Shown here: positions 53,699 through 64,000 of the stretch, piece by piece | Layout of the letters: every line of letters starts with the position of its first letter | How positions within the stretch are numbered: the stretch's first letter is position 1 | The notes under the pieces: generated by a model | Told to the model about the DNA's origin: nothing | The model's input: only the letters and a program-made list of their open reading frames with translations | Databases searched by the model: none | Assembly: GCF_001625305.1 (NCBI RefSeq) | Contig: NW_017804398.1 | Coordinates: forward strand, 856,497 to 920,496 | From: Branchiostoma belcheri | Taxonomy: Eukaryota > Chordata > Leptocardii > Amphioxiformes > Branchiostomatidae | Direction of reading: 5' to 3' | DNA length: 64,000 nucleotides | Position numbers and translations under genes: made by a program

Positions 53699-55507
53699 GG
53701 CCGCTGTGTGTCCGTCTGCGAGACCTACCAGCGCTGCTCACTGTACAACTGGTCCGTTTTGACGGACGTACACAGATGGTCTCTGTCAAAGAAGACGCTT
53801 CGACTACCTGTCAGCGGTCTGCAACACGAAATATTGCTCCGTGATCGATTGTAGGCAGGGTTGAGACATGCATCGTGATTGGGCCTGGTCTGGCGGTGCA
53901 CTCGACTCACAACCACACACAGTTTACCCATGCAAGGCGTCCAGCGATATCGTCCGTAAACAGCATTGTCTCCGTCACGTTTTACTCCACTTGTGAGCGC
54001 GACTAATTGTTAGTTTTCGTGAATTGCCCCGACGGTGATTCTGTATGAGTATACCTGTTGAGTCAGGTGGACTCCGCTGGGCGCGAACACCCAGTAGCGA
54101 ACACGGGCCCCGCCAACAAACACGAACACAACAACGGAATGCCCCCTCGACGACTGAAGACTGCTCACATAGGCCTCTCTAATCAACCGTACAATAGTCC
54201 ACTATGAGTAGCTCACCTCTACAAGCCTCCTGGCTTCATGGCAGATCAGGTTCAGGCAGAAAGCACGTCCGTTCAGCCCTCAGTCTGAAACATCCAGGCA
54301 CGGTTGCGCGTGTTCCGGGGGTGAGAAAATCTTAATTTGATTCCGGGCGGCTTCCCAGTCCGATATTGTTTACCTCAGAAACACGGAGCAACGTTACCCA
54401 GAGGAACAAATTAAAACCTTTACATCACCGGTCACAAAATCTAATCACAGGAGCCACGCTGTCGATTGAATCATGAAGGACGTGAATAATGAGAACAAGG
54501 ACAAGCTTTTTCTGAGTGTGGCTTCTAACAACAATCCAGCGCAGAGTGAGAGGTGTACTGGGGGTGGTTCATTGTTGGATCAGGGGGTGGGGAGTGGGGT
54601 TCTATCACAGGGTCACGGTCATTGGTGATCAAAAATGTAGACGTATGTTTATCTCTAAAGACAGGCATGTCGGTGGACGCTCGCCAAAATATCCGCCTTG
54701 TAAAAATACATGTTGTTTCCGGGGGGTTGCCAACGCTTGAGGTCAAAGGGGAACGGCAACTGTGTCTGTGTTGGTGCATATTTATTGGCTCAACACTTAA
54801 AGAAGGGCCCGAGTGCTGACAAAACATAGGAACAGAATAATGCGTTTATGTTCATAAAGGTATGTTTATCAGTAGCAAACAATAAAGAACAGCTTTATTG
54901 TATTTCTAATTTATTGTATTTTTAATGACCCACTGGGGTAAGCACAGGTCACGCGTTTACACAGCCATACACATATACTATAAAGACATCTAATATACAT
55001 TAATACATTCGGCGTCCTCCCGCTTCTGGAATTCTTGGAAATTGTGTACATGTAGGAGGATTAAGATTACTTATGATACCAATGGACTTGATTTATGGTA
55101 TGTAAGGAATGGAATGTAATTACAAATTTCTCAGTTCTCTCGTGAAGGATCCAAAGTGAGGAATTTACTTACTACTCGACGTAAAAGAAAATTTCTATCT
55201 CTATTAAATAACATTAAATCACAGTAAATGCACTTTGTCTTCGTCTTTACTTTACATAAATTGCAAAATATTGGCAGATTCTTTGATCGATATTAATAGC
55301 TATAGGAGAAGAGACTTGACATTATTGGATTGTCTCCCAACTGTTGTCTGATGACCAGCCCTGTTCTTGCTGTGCCACATGTTGATGGTTATTGATTATG
55401 AAGCTCACACGTGGAGCGACGCCCTAAATATGTCATTGCCATGCGTGGATCACTTTACTCATTACAAGTATTTGCGGCCGCTTAAAACGCTCGAGTGTTG
55501 GTTGTAT

Positions 55508-55545
55508 CAACTGGATTGCTCTGACGTCACAAGAATGAAATGACA
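55508..55545. repeat. CRE-bearing dispersed repeat, copy 1
   Basis: It contains GGATTGCTCTGACGTCACAA, including the palindrome TGACGTCA, a perfect CREB/ATF site. About 35 bases are shared with the copy near 56740. Confidence 0.6.
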
Positions 55546-56736
55546 AATACATCGTCGTAAGAACAATTCTAAAAACCCAAATCATCACGCGGTGGATAAG
55601 ATAAAATATATAGTTAAGGGATATTGATATCATTATCTCCACCTACACACAGCAGCCCCAAATGGCGTATAGTATACATTTCTACATTGAAAGAGAGGGG
55701 AGGAAAGGAACACATATTTTCTTCAGTCATCTTTCTTCTAGGAAACATTGACAATTTCTTTTTTCTCTCTTCTTGATTGCATTTTCATATTTTGCACACC
55801 TCCGTCAATTAACGCATTAGAATTCTATTGATTGTGCCATTGGTACACGTTCTTACTAAACGACTATTTATCTATATGAGAGAAGAAACTCCCTAACCTT
55901 GCCCTTCATACTGAGTGACGGTCCACACTCTCCTTCCACAAGCCTTCGTGTACTTTCCAGAGCAATGGTGTGAAATCCGAGAAAATGTCGAAACTGCACT
56001 AAAACTTGGGGTCTTGATGATTTTCTGCTTGGGTTTACCGTCACTAGACAACGTATCCTACAACTGTTTGCAGCGCTTATCCTTAAAACCGTTCCAAGAA
56101 CAGACAAAAGTACAACATTGGGCAGTGACTCCATATGCGCGCGTTCCGTGACGTCATGCCAATGGGCTTTCCTATAGAGCGCGGACCTTTCACGTTTGCG
56201 TAGGATTAAAGACGGTGCTTTGGGCTCACTCAGGGCTTCTCTCCGAAAGGTCAACCTCCTTGTCGTGTTGTTGGGACGGCTGCTCTGAGAGAAAATCCCC
56301 CGTGATCCCCCTGCTCTATTCAGGAAAACGGAGGATAGACTTCAAATCACGTACGCAAGCGGTGTTTTACCAGAGGAGCGTTTCAAGTACAATGATTAAA
56401 AAACACGGTTGCGTACACAGCAAATTGATAGTGTAAAGAATTTCGGATATTTGAAGAGGTGCACCAACTAAGAAATTCCCTGAACTGTCCCCTTTAACAT
56501 TACAGGGCCGGTCATCAACCAGACCTACAAATTCGATTGTTTAACCTAGTAAGTGTGAGTGACCCAGGTTACTGGTATTTTGAGCTGTACGTTCTGACAT
56601 GTTGACAAAAGAGTTTCAAAATAGCCATTAAAATAGGTGAACTTTTGTTTGGTGTTTAGTACTAGTGGGCAGGGAGAACCCCTCTATCGGTAGTTAATGG
56701 ATATAAACTGTGTAGGTGGGACCGTACCTGGCTCTG

Positions 56737-56785
56737 TCAACCGGATTGCTCTGACGTCACAAGAATGGAAAGACAAATAAATCGT
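56737..56785. repeat. CRE-bearing dispersed repeat, copy 2
   Basis: The same phrase GGATTGCTCTGACGTCACAA and flanks (AAGAATG, GACAAATA, ATCGTC) as at 55508-55545, 1.2 kb away in direct orientation. Confidence 0.6.
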
Positions 56786-57356
56786 CATGAAATCTTTGCA
56801 ATGTGGCTTGGATGGGTAAGGGATCGTCCCTCAGTACTTATGTCTGTTAGTCTGTGAAGTCGACTTTTCTTAGGAACGAGTTTGTCCTGACGGGGAAGCT
56901 ACAGTGAGAGCGCACTGAAACTAAAACGGTTGGTATCCGGGCTACCAGGCGACTACATGCAGGATTTTTCGGGTCAATATATTATACAAACAACACAGAT
57001 AACCTCGTTATATCCATCGGTAATTCTGTTTTCAACCAGCCATGTGGGGACGAATATCGCGCTACATGTTTGCTTGTTGCTACATTTAATTAACCGACTT
57101 ACTAAATGTGATTTTGGCGACTGCACAGGAATTCTGTCGAAGTATGATTGGATAAGCCATTGATGCACGTACTTGTGATTAAGGGTAAGTGGCCTAAATA
57201 GCGTAGTATATAAGGTAATTGAGTTTGAATCAAGGGACGGACCAAGATGGATGGGGTGAATGTATATTTTTTATTGCTCGGTTCAAAACGAAATGTCGTA
57301 CACAACCGGATTCAAGCATGTAAAAGTAGAAGCTACGAGAATCTGTATCATGGTGT

Positions 57357-57505
57357 ACAGCCAGATGATAACCGATATTCGGCATAACACGCCAGCTTCA
57401 CAGGCACGCGACGCGGTGGCAGCTGGCTATATTACACCGAACGAGCTGTCACGTCTAACCTTTGCACATCTAACTGCGAGCGTTGTTTCTTTGAGCCTTG
57501 GTTTA
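57357..57505. repeat. Dispersed repeat, copy 2 (family also at 18052-18195)
   Basis: It shares the ordered blocks CAGGCACGCG, GTGGCAGCTGGCTATATTAC, CTGTCACG, CTTTGCACATCTAACTG and GTTGTTT with the copy in FRA10AC1 intron 3. Confidence 0.6.
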
Positions 57506-58609
57506 GCGCTATCTATACCCCTACTGTCAATTGGTGGGTTGCTATAATATACGTGGTCTGCATCTCAATCTCTCAACCCCACTTCTTTCTAGTATTTCCC
57601 ATGTCCAATGGAACAGCCCTGCTGAACGCACTGCCCGCCCAGATTTCCCCCCATGATGCATGTGGGTAATCACAGTGTACGGCAGGAGTTATTGCCCTGC
57701 GGGTTGTGTTAGCTTCCCCACTGCCACGTCAGCGCTGGTAAAGCCACGGGATTTACCGCGAGAAAGCAATAAGTGGTCATGCCGACCATATATATCATAG
57801 TAAAATAAAATGTGGGGACGGAGGCTGTGTTTTTGTCGATAAGCGCCACCGTTATATACTGGTGACTGCCGTCAGATAGATGCCTTACTGTGGCGCCACA
57901 GGTGTGAGACAGATAGCTTGCCTGAGAGTTCTGAGCCACATCCAGGCAGTCACCTACCATCAGATATGTCGTTAAGGCCCAAACAGCTCTTTAGGTGGTG
58001 CGTATGGGCTGATTTGGTTCTTAACGGTTCTGTTGTGACTTAAACAGAGATGGCATTTACAAGCGTGCCAGGAGGTATATATTAGATTTTCATAGATTTG
58101 CGCACGTTACGCTTCTTTCCTAATTCCAAAATGACCTCACATGCAGCTTTTCGAATGGCTAAATTTTTGGGGACCGTCCAGAATAAATGCGACGCGTGTG
58201 TGTCTCTAGTGTTGTTTTCGGTGCGTGTGTGTGTGTGCATCAGAATTCTATTGCATTTTTGTTTGTTTTCCGTTTCGAAATAACCCTTACACCTCAGGTA
58301 ATCAGCCTTTGCAATGTTCCTCGCTTGAGGATATAATATGAAATTTTAGCTTGCAGGGACCACCTTCTGACAGCTTACCCACGTTCCCCGCTACAATCCC
58401 TCCTTCGCTCCTCCCGTACAGGGATCGCAATGAGCGCTTTTGGGCGGAGATTTATCAAGATCAAATACGTCCAAATACGGGGGCTTCCAAAGACAGGCCG
58501 ACGTCAGTTTTGTCCTTGTGGGTGTAAGAGATCAAGTGATAGGAGGAGTGTAGATTTTTATAAAAAAGTTGCCTGGCATTACAATAACTGTTCCTTCTTT
58601 GCGGCGCGC

Positions 58610-58783
58610 GGCCACATTCTTCTTAGGCCATCCAAGGTCATTGTTAGTTTTGATGCCGTGGCAGGCTGTGACAAACTTTTCAACCGCCGCCGACAAGGAT
58701 CTATATAAGACAAATTTGAACGATAAAGACTTTCCCAAGAGTGCCTGGCGATCGTAAGGCGATCGTACGACGTATGTTACCAG
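58610..58783. mobile_element. Possible GGTCACA-ended MITE relative
   Basis: The left end GGCCACATTC and the right end CGTACGACGTATGTTACC resemble the ends of the element at 31214-31456. It also has GGCAGGCTGTGACAAAC inside. The match is partial. Confidence 0.35.
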
Positions 58784-59089
58784 ATCGATCCTAATTGCCT
58801 TGCGGAAACTTTGATACTGGTGATTTCTCGAGCAATTTCCCTGGGCCTTTAGATGGGATTTAACGAGCCGAAATTTTCTTTCGAATCTGACTGAAATATT
58901 CCTTTACTGCCAAAACATTATTGTCTGTGAAAATACACTGCATGCCCAGAAAAAAGTTCGTGTATTTGAAACGTAACCACCTGGCGTAATGCAGTTTGAG
59001 TTTAATTTGATAGAGGTCGCTTTTAACAGGATGCTGTAACAATAGTCCTGGGTACGAGAGTGCCACTCTCGTTCACAGTTGTCGTAGAA

Positions 59090-59165
59090 ACACCGGTAAA
59101 CAAAGATGGCGCCCAGATAGGAAAGTTTGTAGCCTCGAAAAGTTTGATGTGGTAATTTTCAAGGT
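59090..59165 (+). promoter_or_regulatory. Candidate promoter / noncoding first exon of the HEATR4-like gene
   Basis: AAAGATGGCGCC at about 59103 is the YY1-type motif common at TATA-less start sites. A donor-like CAAG|GTATGATG follows at about 59163. The first coding exon has a good acceptor context just upstream (CTTGACAG), so a 5' noncoding exon here is plausible. This is inference only. Confidence 0.3.
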
Positions 59166-59510
59166 ATGATGGAAAATTCAAACCAAGCCGTGATGTAGAC
59201 GTGGTTCTGGATATTTCATAGTAAGTGTTGATTGATTACATTTTGCTCAAAATATTATAAAACCGCAGAAATAGCGTAGATTTTAGTAGGGATTTTCCGA
59301 TGTGTACTCTATGTCTAGCTGCATAAACTATAACTAAGCATCTGCAGTAAATGCTTCAAAGCTGCATCATGATCATACACATCATGCAAGTTGTAGAAAG
59401 GCGTTGTAAAGACCTGGGATTGCACGTAAATCTATGCCTATGTTCTGAACTGAATATACTGAAGAGCGGCCCAAATAATTGGAGCAGGACTCCTACCCGG
59501 CATGAATGAA

Positions 59511-59538
59511 CTCTACTCTACTCTACTCTACTCTACTA
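59511..59538. repeat. (CTCTA)n microsatellite
   Basis: About five CTCTA units directly before the 59561 hairpin. Confidence 0.9.
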
Positions 59539-59560
59539 CTATACAGATACTAGAAGTATT

Positions 59561-59684
59561 AATCGAACATTTTAGTGTACCTATAGATTAGGGCCCTTTT
59601 TTGTTGGTAACGTTAGTGATATAACTTGTATCACTACCAACAAAAAAGGGGACCTAATTTATAGGTACACTAAAATGTTCGATT
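59561..59684. mobile_element. 124-bp foldback element upstream of the HEATR4-like gene
   Basis: The left arm AATCGAACATTTTAGTGTAC is matched by the right arm ending GTACACTAAAATGTTCGATT. Pairing continues through TTTTTTGTTGGTA to a short loop, broken by a 6-base insertion on the left side. The near-perfect arms suggest recent insertion. It ends 85 bases before the ATG at 59769. Confidence 0.85.
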
Positions 59685-59768
59685 ACCATCCCCCCCAGCT
59701 CAAGACTTGATAAAGGCCATTTCCTTACTTGACAGGACCAAAGTTTAGTTGCTGAGAACACTGCCACA

Positions 59769-62700
59769 ATGTCTACCAGTCAGCACCGCAACTCCATCGA
59801 CCGTCCCACCAGCTACCACCCCCCTCCCTCCAGCTACCACGGCCCTGGGTCTGTGGACCGACCCTTGTTTCCTGTCGGGTCGGGAATCAAAATACCACAG
59901 GTCGGCGACCACGCTTCAGTCGCACCGAGCAGCCCCTTTGTTCCCGTCACCTATCTCACACGAGAGAAAACCCACGTCCCTACGGCCTACCTGAAGAAGA
60001 TCAGCTGCGATTTGACTTTCACGCAGGATGTAGTAGAATCGCGTGCCGTGCACACACTTCCGTACAGCTTGGACAGACTAAAACAAGCCTTGGACTACCG
60101 TAACATCATCAAGGTGAAAACAGCCAGGCCCAAGATGGTGGATGGGCGACACGACCGCAGGGGTCTGGACACGAAACACCTGCCCTGTCACCTGCAGAGG
60201 AGACATCCTTACAGGTTAAGGCCTCTGGGCAAGAAGGAACAACAAAGGCAGGAGGCACAAGATGAAGAAATGACTGAGCCTCAGACAGGAACTTTCCTTA
60301 CAGAAGTCAAGGAGGGAAAAGGGCAGAAAAAGGGGAAAGATAAAGTAGAGACTGATGTGGAAGTGGAGGCACCGATTCCTGTTGTAAGGATGAAGGCACC
60401 ACACGACTGGGATGAGTACGTCATGACCAAGCTGAGTCGTGGCACGGCGCGGTGGATCGTACGGGAGAGAGTTCCCGCGGGGGAACAGAAGGAACGACTG
60501 GACAGGTTTCTGGAGCAGAGATACGGGAAGAGGCCAGAGTTTGTGTACAAGGAGGAAACATCACTGAGTTTGAAACAAGATCGCTCCAAAAAGAAAGTAA
60601 CAATACAAGAAACGTCCAAAGGAAAGGGTAAGTGAGCTAAAACATTTGATGCCAACATGTTACAAAACCAGTCCCACAATTATTTGTGCTCCTTTCTTTC
60701 AGATTCAGACCATCTATAAAGTTTAAGCCTTAGCAACAATGACAAGCAGTTGTCTCCAATGCCTATTTGTTACAGTTTGTTGTATATTTGAAAGACTTTA
60801 ATGTTGAATACAATTTTCATCCACACCAAGTGTCTGACATGTACATGTATACTATGATCCACAGTGCCCACACCACCCGAGTCCAAGTCTGTTGTACCCT
60901 ATGAGGACCCCACCCAGACTCTGGGCACATATTACCAGCTTCCTGGGAGACATTCCAAGAAAGTGGAGTACAGAGAACCAGGTAAGGTTCGATGTGGTTT
61001 TACACCTGACTAGATCATTGTACATTACATAGTTTATATCACTGTAACAGACCCATGTTAATCTAGCCATGTATCAAGAGAAGATTGGATGACTAGATTT
61101 ATTATTATTCATGACTTCAGGTGCCACTAACAACACAGCTGAAGTGGTTCAGGTGAAGCCCCTAAAGCCGCCGCCCCCTCCCACCCTGGAGGAGCTGCTG
61201 AACCCTGCCCTGGAGGTCTTCATCTACAGAACCACCAACCAGTTTGAGAGGGAACTGCTCTCAGGTAGGTTTAGAGTTTTTAATAACAGTATATGGTAAA
61301 ATGTGTTCCTTGATTTTTGTTACAACTGCAGTCTCCAACTTGACTTTTTCTTGTAATGAATACAGGTGCATATTTGAAGGCATTGTTTCCGAAAGTACAG
61401 GTTACTTAGCGTAAAAAAGTGTTGTTTCACTAATTGATGAACATGGCTAATGCTACATATATCTCAAGTCTAAATTCTGTAACATACAGACTCTAATTTG
61501 TGGTTCTTCTTCCCTATTGTAGGTATGGCCAGCCAAGTGTACCAGAAGACTGGAGACAAACACAGGATATTCATGGACAGTCATGCAGAGTACAAGACTG
61601 AACTACAGACTCAGTACCCACCAGACCCGCTCATGTGGCTATCAGAGGAGGAGAGGGAACAAGCCAGGAAACCCACCAAGATCATCAGGGGTCTGCAGCG
61701 CTGGACCAAACTGCCCGAGCCTGCTGATGTGAGTCTGATGTGTCTCCTAATATCTTAGAAACAATGTACTGTGCAATCTTGATGTACCGGTAGTAAAGTT
61801 AGAAGAGTAAGGGATGTGGTATCTACATTTACCTTCTTCCCTTTGATTTGAAGCAATAGTCTGAAAGGCTGGTTCAAACACTTCAAGTCAACAAGTAGGC
61901 TACAACAGTTGATGTTTCCTCCTACTGACTGATGAACACCTTGTTGTTCCAGTTTGCATCAGAAGGGGGCGTTGTTCCACCCAAGCCTGAGGACACGTCA
62001 CCAAAGAAGCGAGACGATGGCAAACAGAAGGCTCGAGAGGAACGGGATGCTGACCCGCTGTTGAGAATAGGTAACAACTAACAACCGACAGTTTAATCTT
62101 TAGTTTCTTATATACTGGTACATAATATGAATTCTGGTGCACCCCAAATTGGAGCTGTGCACCTGTTATCATAATCTTTGACTGTTGTGCACTAGATACA
62201 TGTACATGCATTTGTGTATAATTGAAGTAAAGTTTTAAGTACCATTGTGTGCTAGTATGCAAGTAGCACCAATGCACTTATTCCTAAAAATGAATGAGCC
62301 CTGTCTTCTTTCTAAGTACATGTAGCAGCATGCTTGGGTGGTAGGCTCGAGATGTTTCTATCGTTCCATCATTCAATTGTGAGCCTTCTGGAAATCTGTT
62401 TTAAGTAAATTTTTAAGTCTTCCTTTTCTAATGCTGTAACTCATCCATTACATGCTCTTTTCTGTCTCTTCTGCCACATTGCTGTCTAGAGGAGGATGGA
62501 CAAGGATGATATTGGGTAAAGGATGGATAGACAGGCACGTAACCTAGCCGTGGTCCACTGTTCGCATTGTACTTGTCGAAAAGAGCTAGGGGAATTTCCC
62601 TGGTATGATGAACCTGTAAATACTGTACATATTGTCTGTCTTTTCTGTCATGACCAGTGGAAGATAAGCTCTTCAGTGACCTGGTTTGAGATCACTTTCC

Positions 62701-63651
62701 CTTTTTTTGCTAAAAGTTACCTGTAATCTTGTCAGATGTGCTGAACCTGCCCCCTCTTCTGCCCTTTGGTCCTCGAAAGCATCCTGTGAAGCAAGTTTCG
62801 TTACATTATAACCGTAAGGTTCAGCAAGGAAAAGGTGTTGTCAAAAACATTTACTGACAGACATTTTGGATGGCACCTGCTTCTTTATTATCAATTTGCC
62901 TGATATTGATAATCAACTTTGATTTCATTCTGTTCCGGAATGCCTGGAATTTTTGAGAAGTTGAGTGGTTTATTAGTGTTTGAGTTGTTCCTGGATCATT
63001 GTTCTTTTGGGGTGTACTTATTGTTTTTCTTTCAGCATTTTGCCCCTCTGAAATGTTGAGCTTCCTAATCTTTATTATGACCTCCACAAATTGGTAACGT
63101 TATATCAATGGAGAAATAAACTGAAGAAGAAAAGCAGGTCAAGTTTCTGGCCTCCCTTGCACAGTTGTATCATGTTTTTTTCATAGTTCAAATCTTGTTT
63201 ATAGTAGAAATAAACAATAAATGGTTTTAAACAGCTTAGGACTCTAATACATGTAGTGCAATATGTTCAATCATGTTGTATGTACTATGTTTCTGTGTTT
63301 ATCATGCTGTCAGTGTTTGTCTTACTTGATATCCTGGTTTTCTTTTTAACTTGCAATTATTGTACACCATGCTGTCATGAGAGCCAGTACATTGAGTCAC
63401 ACCTGTTCTCTGACTCCTTCCACATGTAAGGTGAATTTTAATAAACAGATAAACAAATAAATAGATAACCATAAACAAATGTTGCAGTTGAGGAGTGGCG
63501 AGACAAGTTCTACCTGAAGAACCAGTGGCAGGACTGCACTATTGACAGCCTGCTGGAGTCCATGGAGGACGTGCACGAGATCACGCGCCTCATCGCGGTG
63601 ACGGTCTGCTGCCGGGCCGCCGCTCATCGCGCTCTACCTGAGGACGAGTAG
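59769..63651 (+). CDS. HEATR4-like protein, N-terminal part, six exons
   Basis: Exons 59769-60627, 60865-60981, 61121-61264, 61523-61728, 61953-62070 and 63488-63651. All phases agree. The first exon encodes a Pro/Ser-rich start and a basic region (LDTKHLPCHLQRRHPYRLRP), then WDEYVMTKLSRGTARWIV and LDRFLEQRYGKRPEFVYKEE. Later exons give PPPPPTLEELLNPALEVFIY, PPDPLMWLSEEEREQARKPT and a last piece, WQDCTIDSLLESMEDVHEIT plus RLIAVTVCCRAA, that looks like the first of a run of HEAT helices. The layout and this last motif suggest HEATR4 (HEAT repeat-containing protein 4), but from memory only. The stop at 63649-63651 may not be real: GA|GTAGGG just before it could be a donor, and one HEAT unit would be an odd ending. 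Expect more exons beyond the window. Confidence 0.6.
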
Positions 63652-64000
63652 GGATACTTTGATGTTTGTTTTGAGTGGTCATTGTTGTTTTTTGTTTCTT
63701 TGTTTGTTTGTTGGGAAATTGTAAAATTGAATAGATGATGTGCTTATTTTTTTGTAAAATAGGGGAAAGGTTGCTCTATTTTGTTTTGATTGGCCATGTC
63801 TTGTTTTTTGTTTGTTTGCTTGTTGGAAAAGTGTTACCAGTAAATGTGTAGCAGTCATTTTTTTTAAGGTAGGGACAGGGTTAAGTCAAAAGAAGTGGTA
63901 TTATTTTCATTGGCCATTTTTCTTTGTTGTTTTGTTGGGAAAGTTTCAAATTGTGTAGCTCACCAGCCATTTCGTGTGTGTGTGTGTTAAAATAGGATCG
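63649..64000. repeat. ~110-bp diverged tandem repeat, at least three units
   Basis: Units start near 63649, 63760 and 63872, each with TAGGG followed about 30 bases later by a TTGRNTGGYCATT block and then TTTGTTTGTTTG and TTGGGAAA or TTGGAAAA. A fourth unit may begin at the window edge (ATAGGATCG). Confidence 0.6.

Larger units (their letters stand above)
53699..59768. other. Intergenic DNA between the PDE and the HEATR4-like gene
   Basis: The two genes diverge from here. The first kilobase upstream of the PDE start is GC-richer and probably its promoter. No further gene was recognised. Dispersed repeats at 57357-57505 and 58610-58783, two CRE-bearing repeats at about 55500 and 56740, and a hairpin at 59561-59684 lie inside. 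Confidence 0.55.

Noticed and set aside
55868-56254. 128-codon minus-strand frame in the intergenic region
   Set aside because: No initiation context, no splice signals supporting it and no recognisable motif; likely chance.
1-64000. tRNA, rRNA, CRISPR, retrovirus-like or reverse-transcriptase-bearing elements
   Set aside because: I looked for tRNA T-loop boxes, direct-repeat arrays, long terminal repeats and polymerase motifs and saw none that held up.

Overview
This window looks like chordate genomic DNA, most likely amphioxus (Branchiostoma). The genes are split into many short exons with GT-AG introns. The proteins read as close relatives of human EXOSC1, POMGNT1, FRA10AC1 and the PDE5/6/11 family. 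Two 20-N gaps are each flanked by near-identical sequence, as expected when both haplotypes of a very heterozygous animal are laid end to end. The species is inferred from gene content and style; no species marker was tested.

Layout. At 1-384 (+) is the last coding exon of an unidentified coiled-coil protein. At 3201-3984 (-) is a probable coding exon of an unknown Ser-rich protein. At 5943-11892 (-) is a complete 8-exon EXOSC1 (191 aa, RNA exosome cap). At 13241-16547 (-) is a complete 5-exon POMGNT1 (651 aa, O-mannosyl glycan synthesis). At 17344-20858 (+) is a complete 12-exon FRA10AC1 (317 aa), head-to-head with POMGNT1. At 22627-53698 (-) is a 22-exon cyclic-nucleotide phosphodiesterase with two GAF domains, an HD catalytic domain and a C-terminal CAIL prenylation box (996 aa). 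It is tail-to-tail with FRA10AC1, as recalled for human PDE6C and FRA10AC1. From 59769 (+) runs a six-exon gene resembling HEATR4 that probably continues past the window. The exon chains of EXOSC1, POMGNT1, FRA10AC1 and the PDE were joined by hand; all phases agree and no internal stop appears.

The most interesting points are these. (1) A PDE5-type enzyme with a PDE6-type prenyl tail sits at the PDE6C-FRA10AC1 locus. (2) Two U12-type (minor spliceosome) introns occur in neighbouring genes, EXOSC1 and FRA10AC1. (3) PDE sequence is doubled around two assembly gaps (catalytic exons; 5' end), best read as haplotype redundancy. One of these pairs shows a 0.9-kb mobile element present in one copy and absent from the other. 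(4) Many small foldback or inverted-repeat elements of several families lie in introns and intergenic DNA.

The genes do not form one pathway: RNA decay (EXOSC1), Golgi glycosylation (POMGNT1), a probable nuclear or splicing-associated protein (FRA10AC1) and cGMP signalling (PDE). No retrovirus-like element, CRISPR array, rRNA or convincing tRNA gene was seen.
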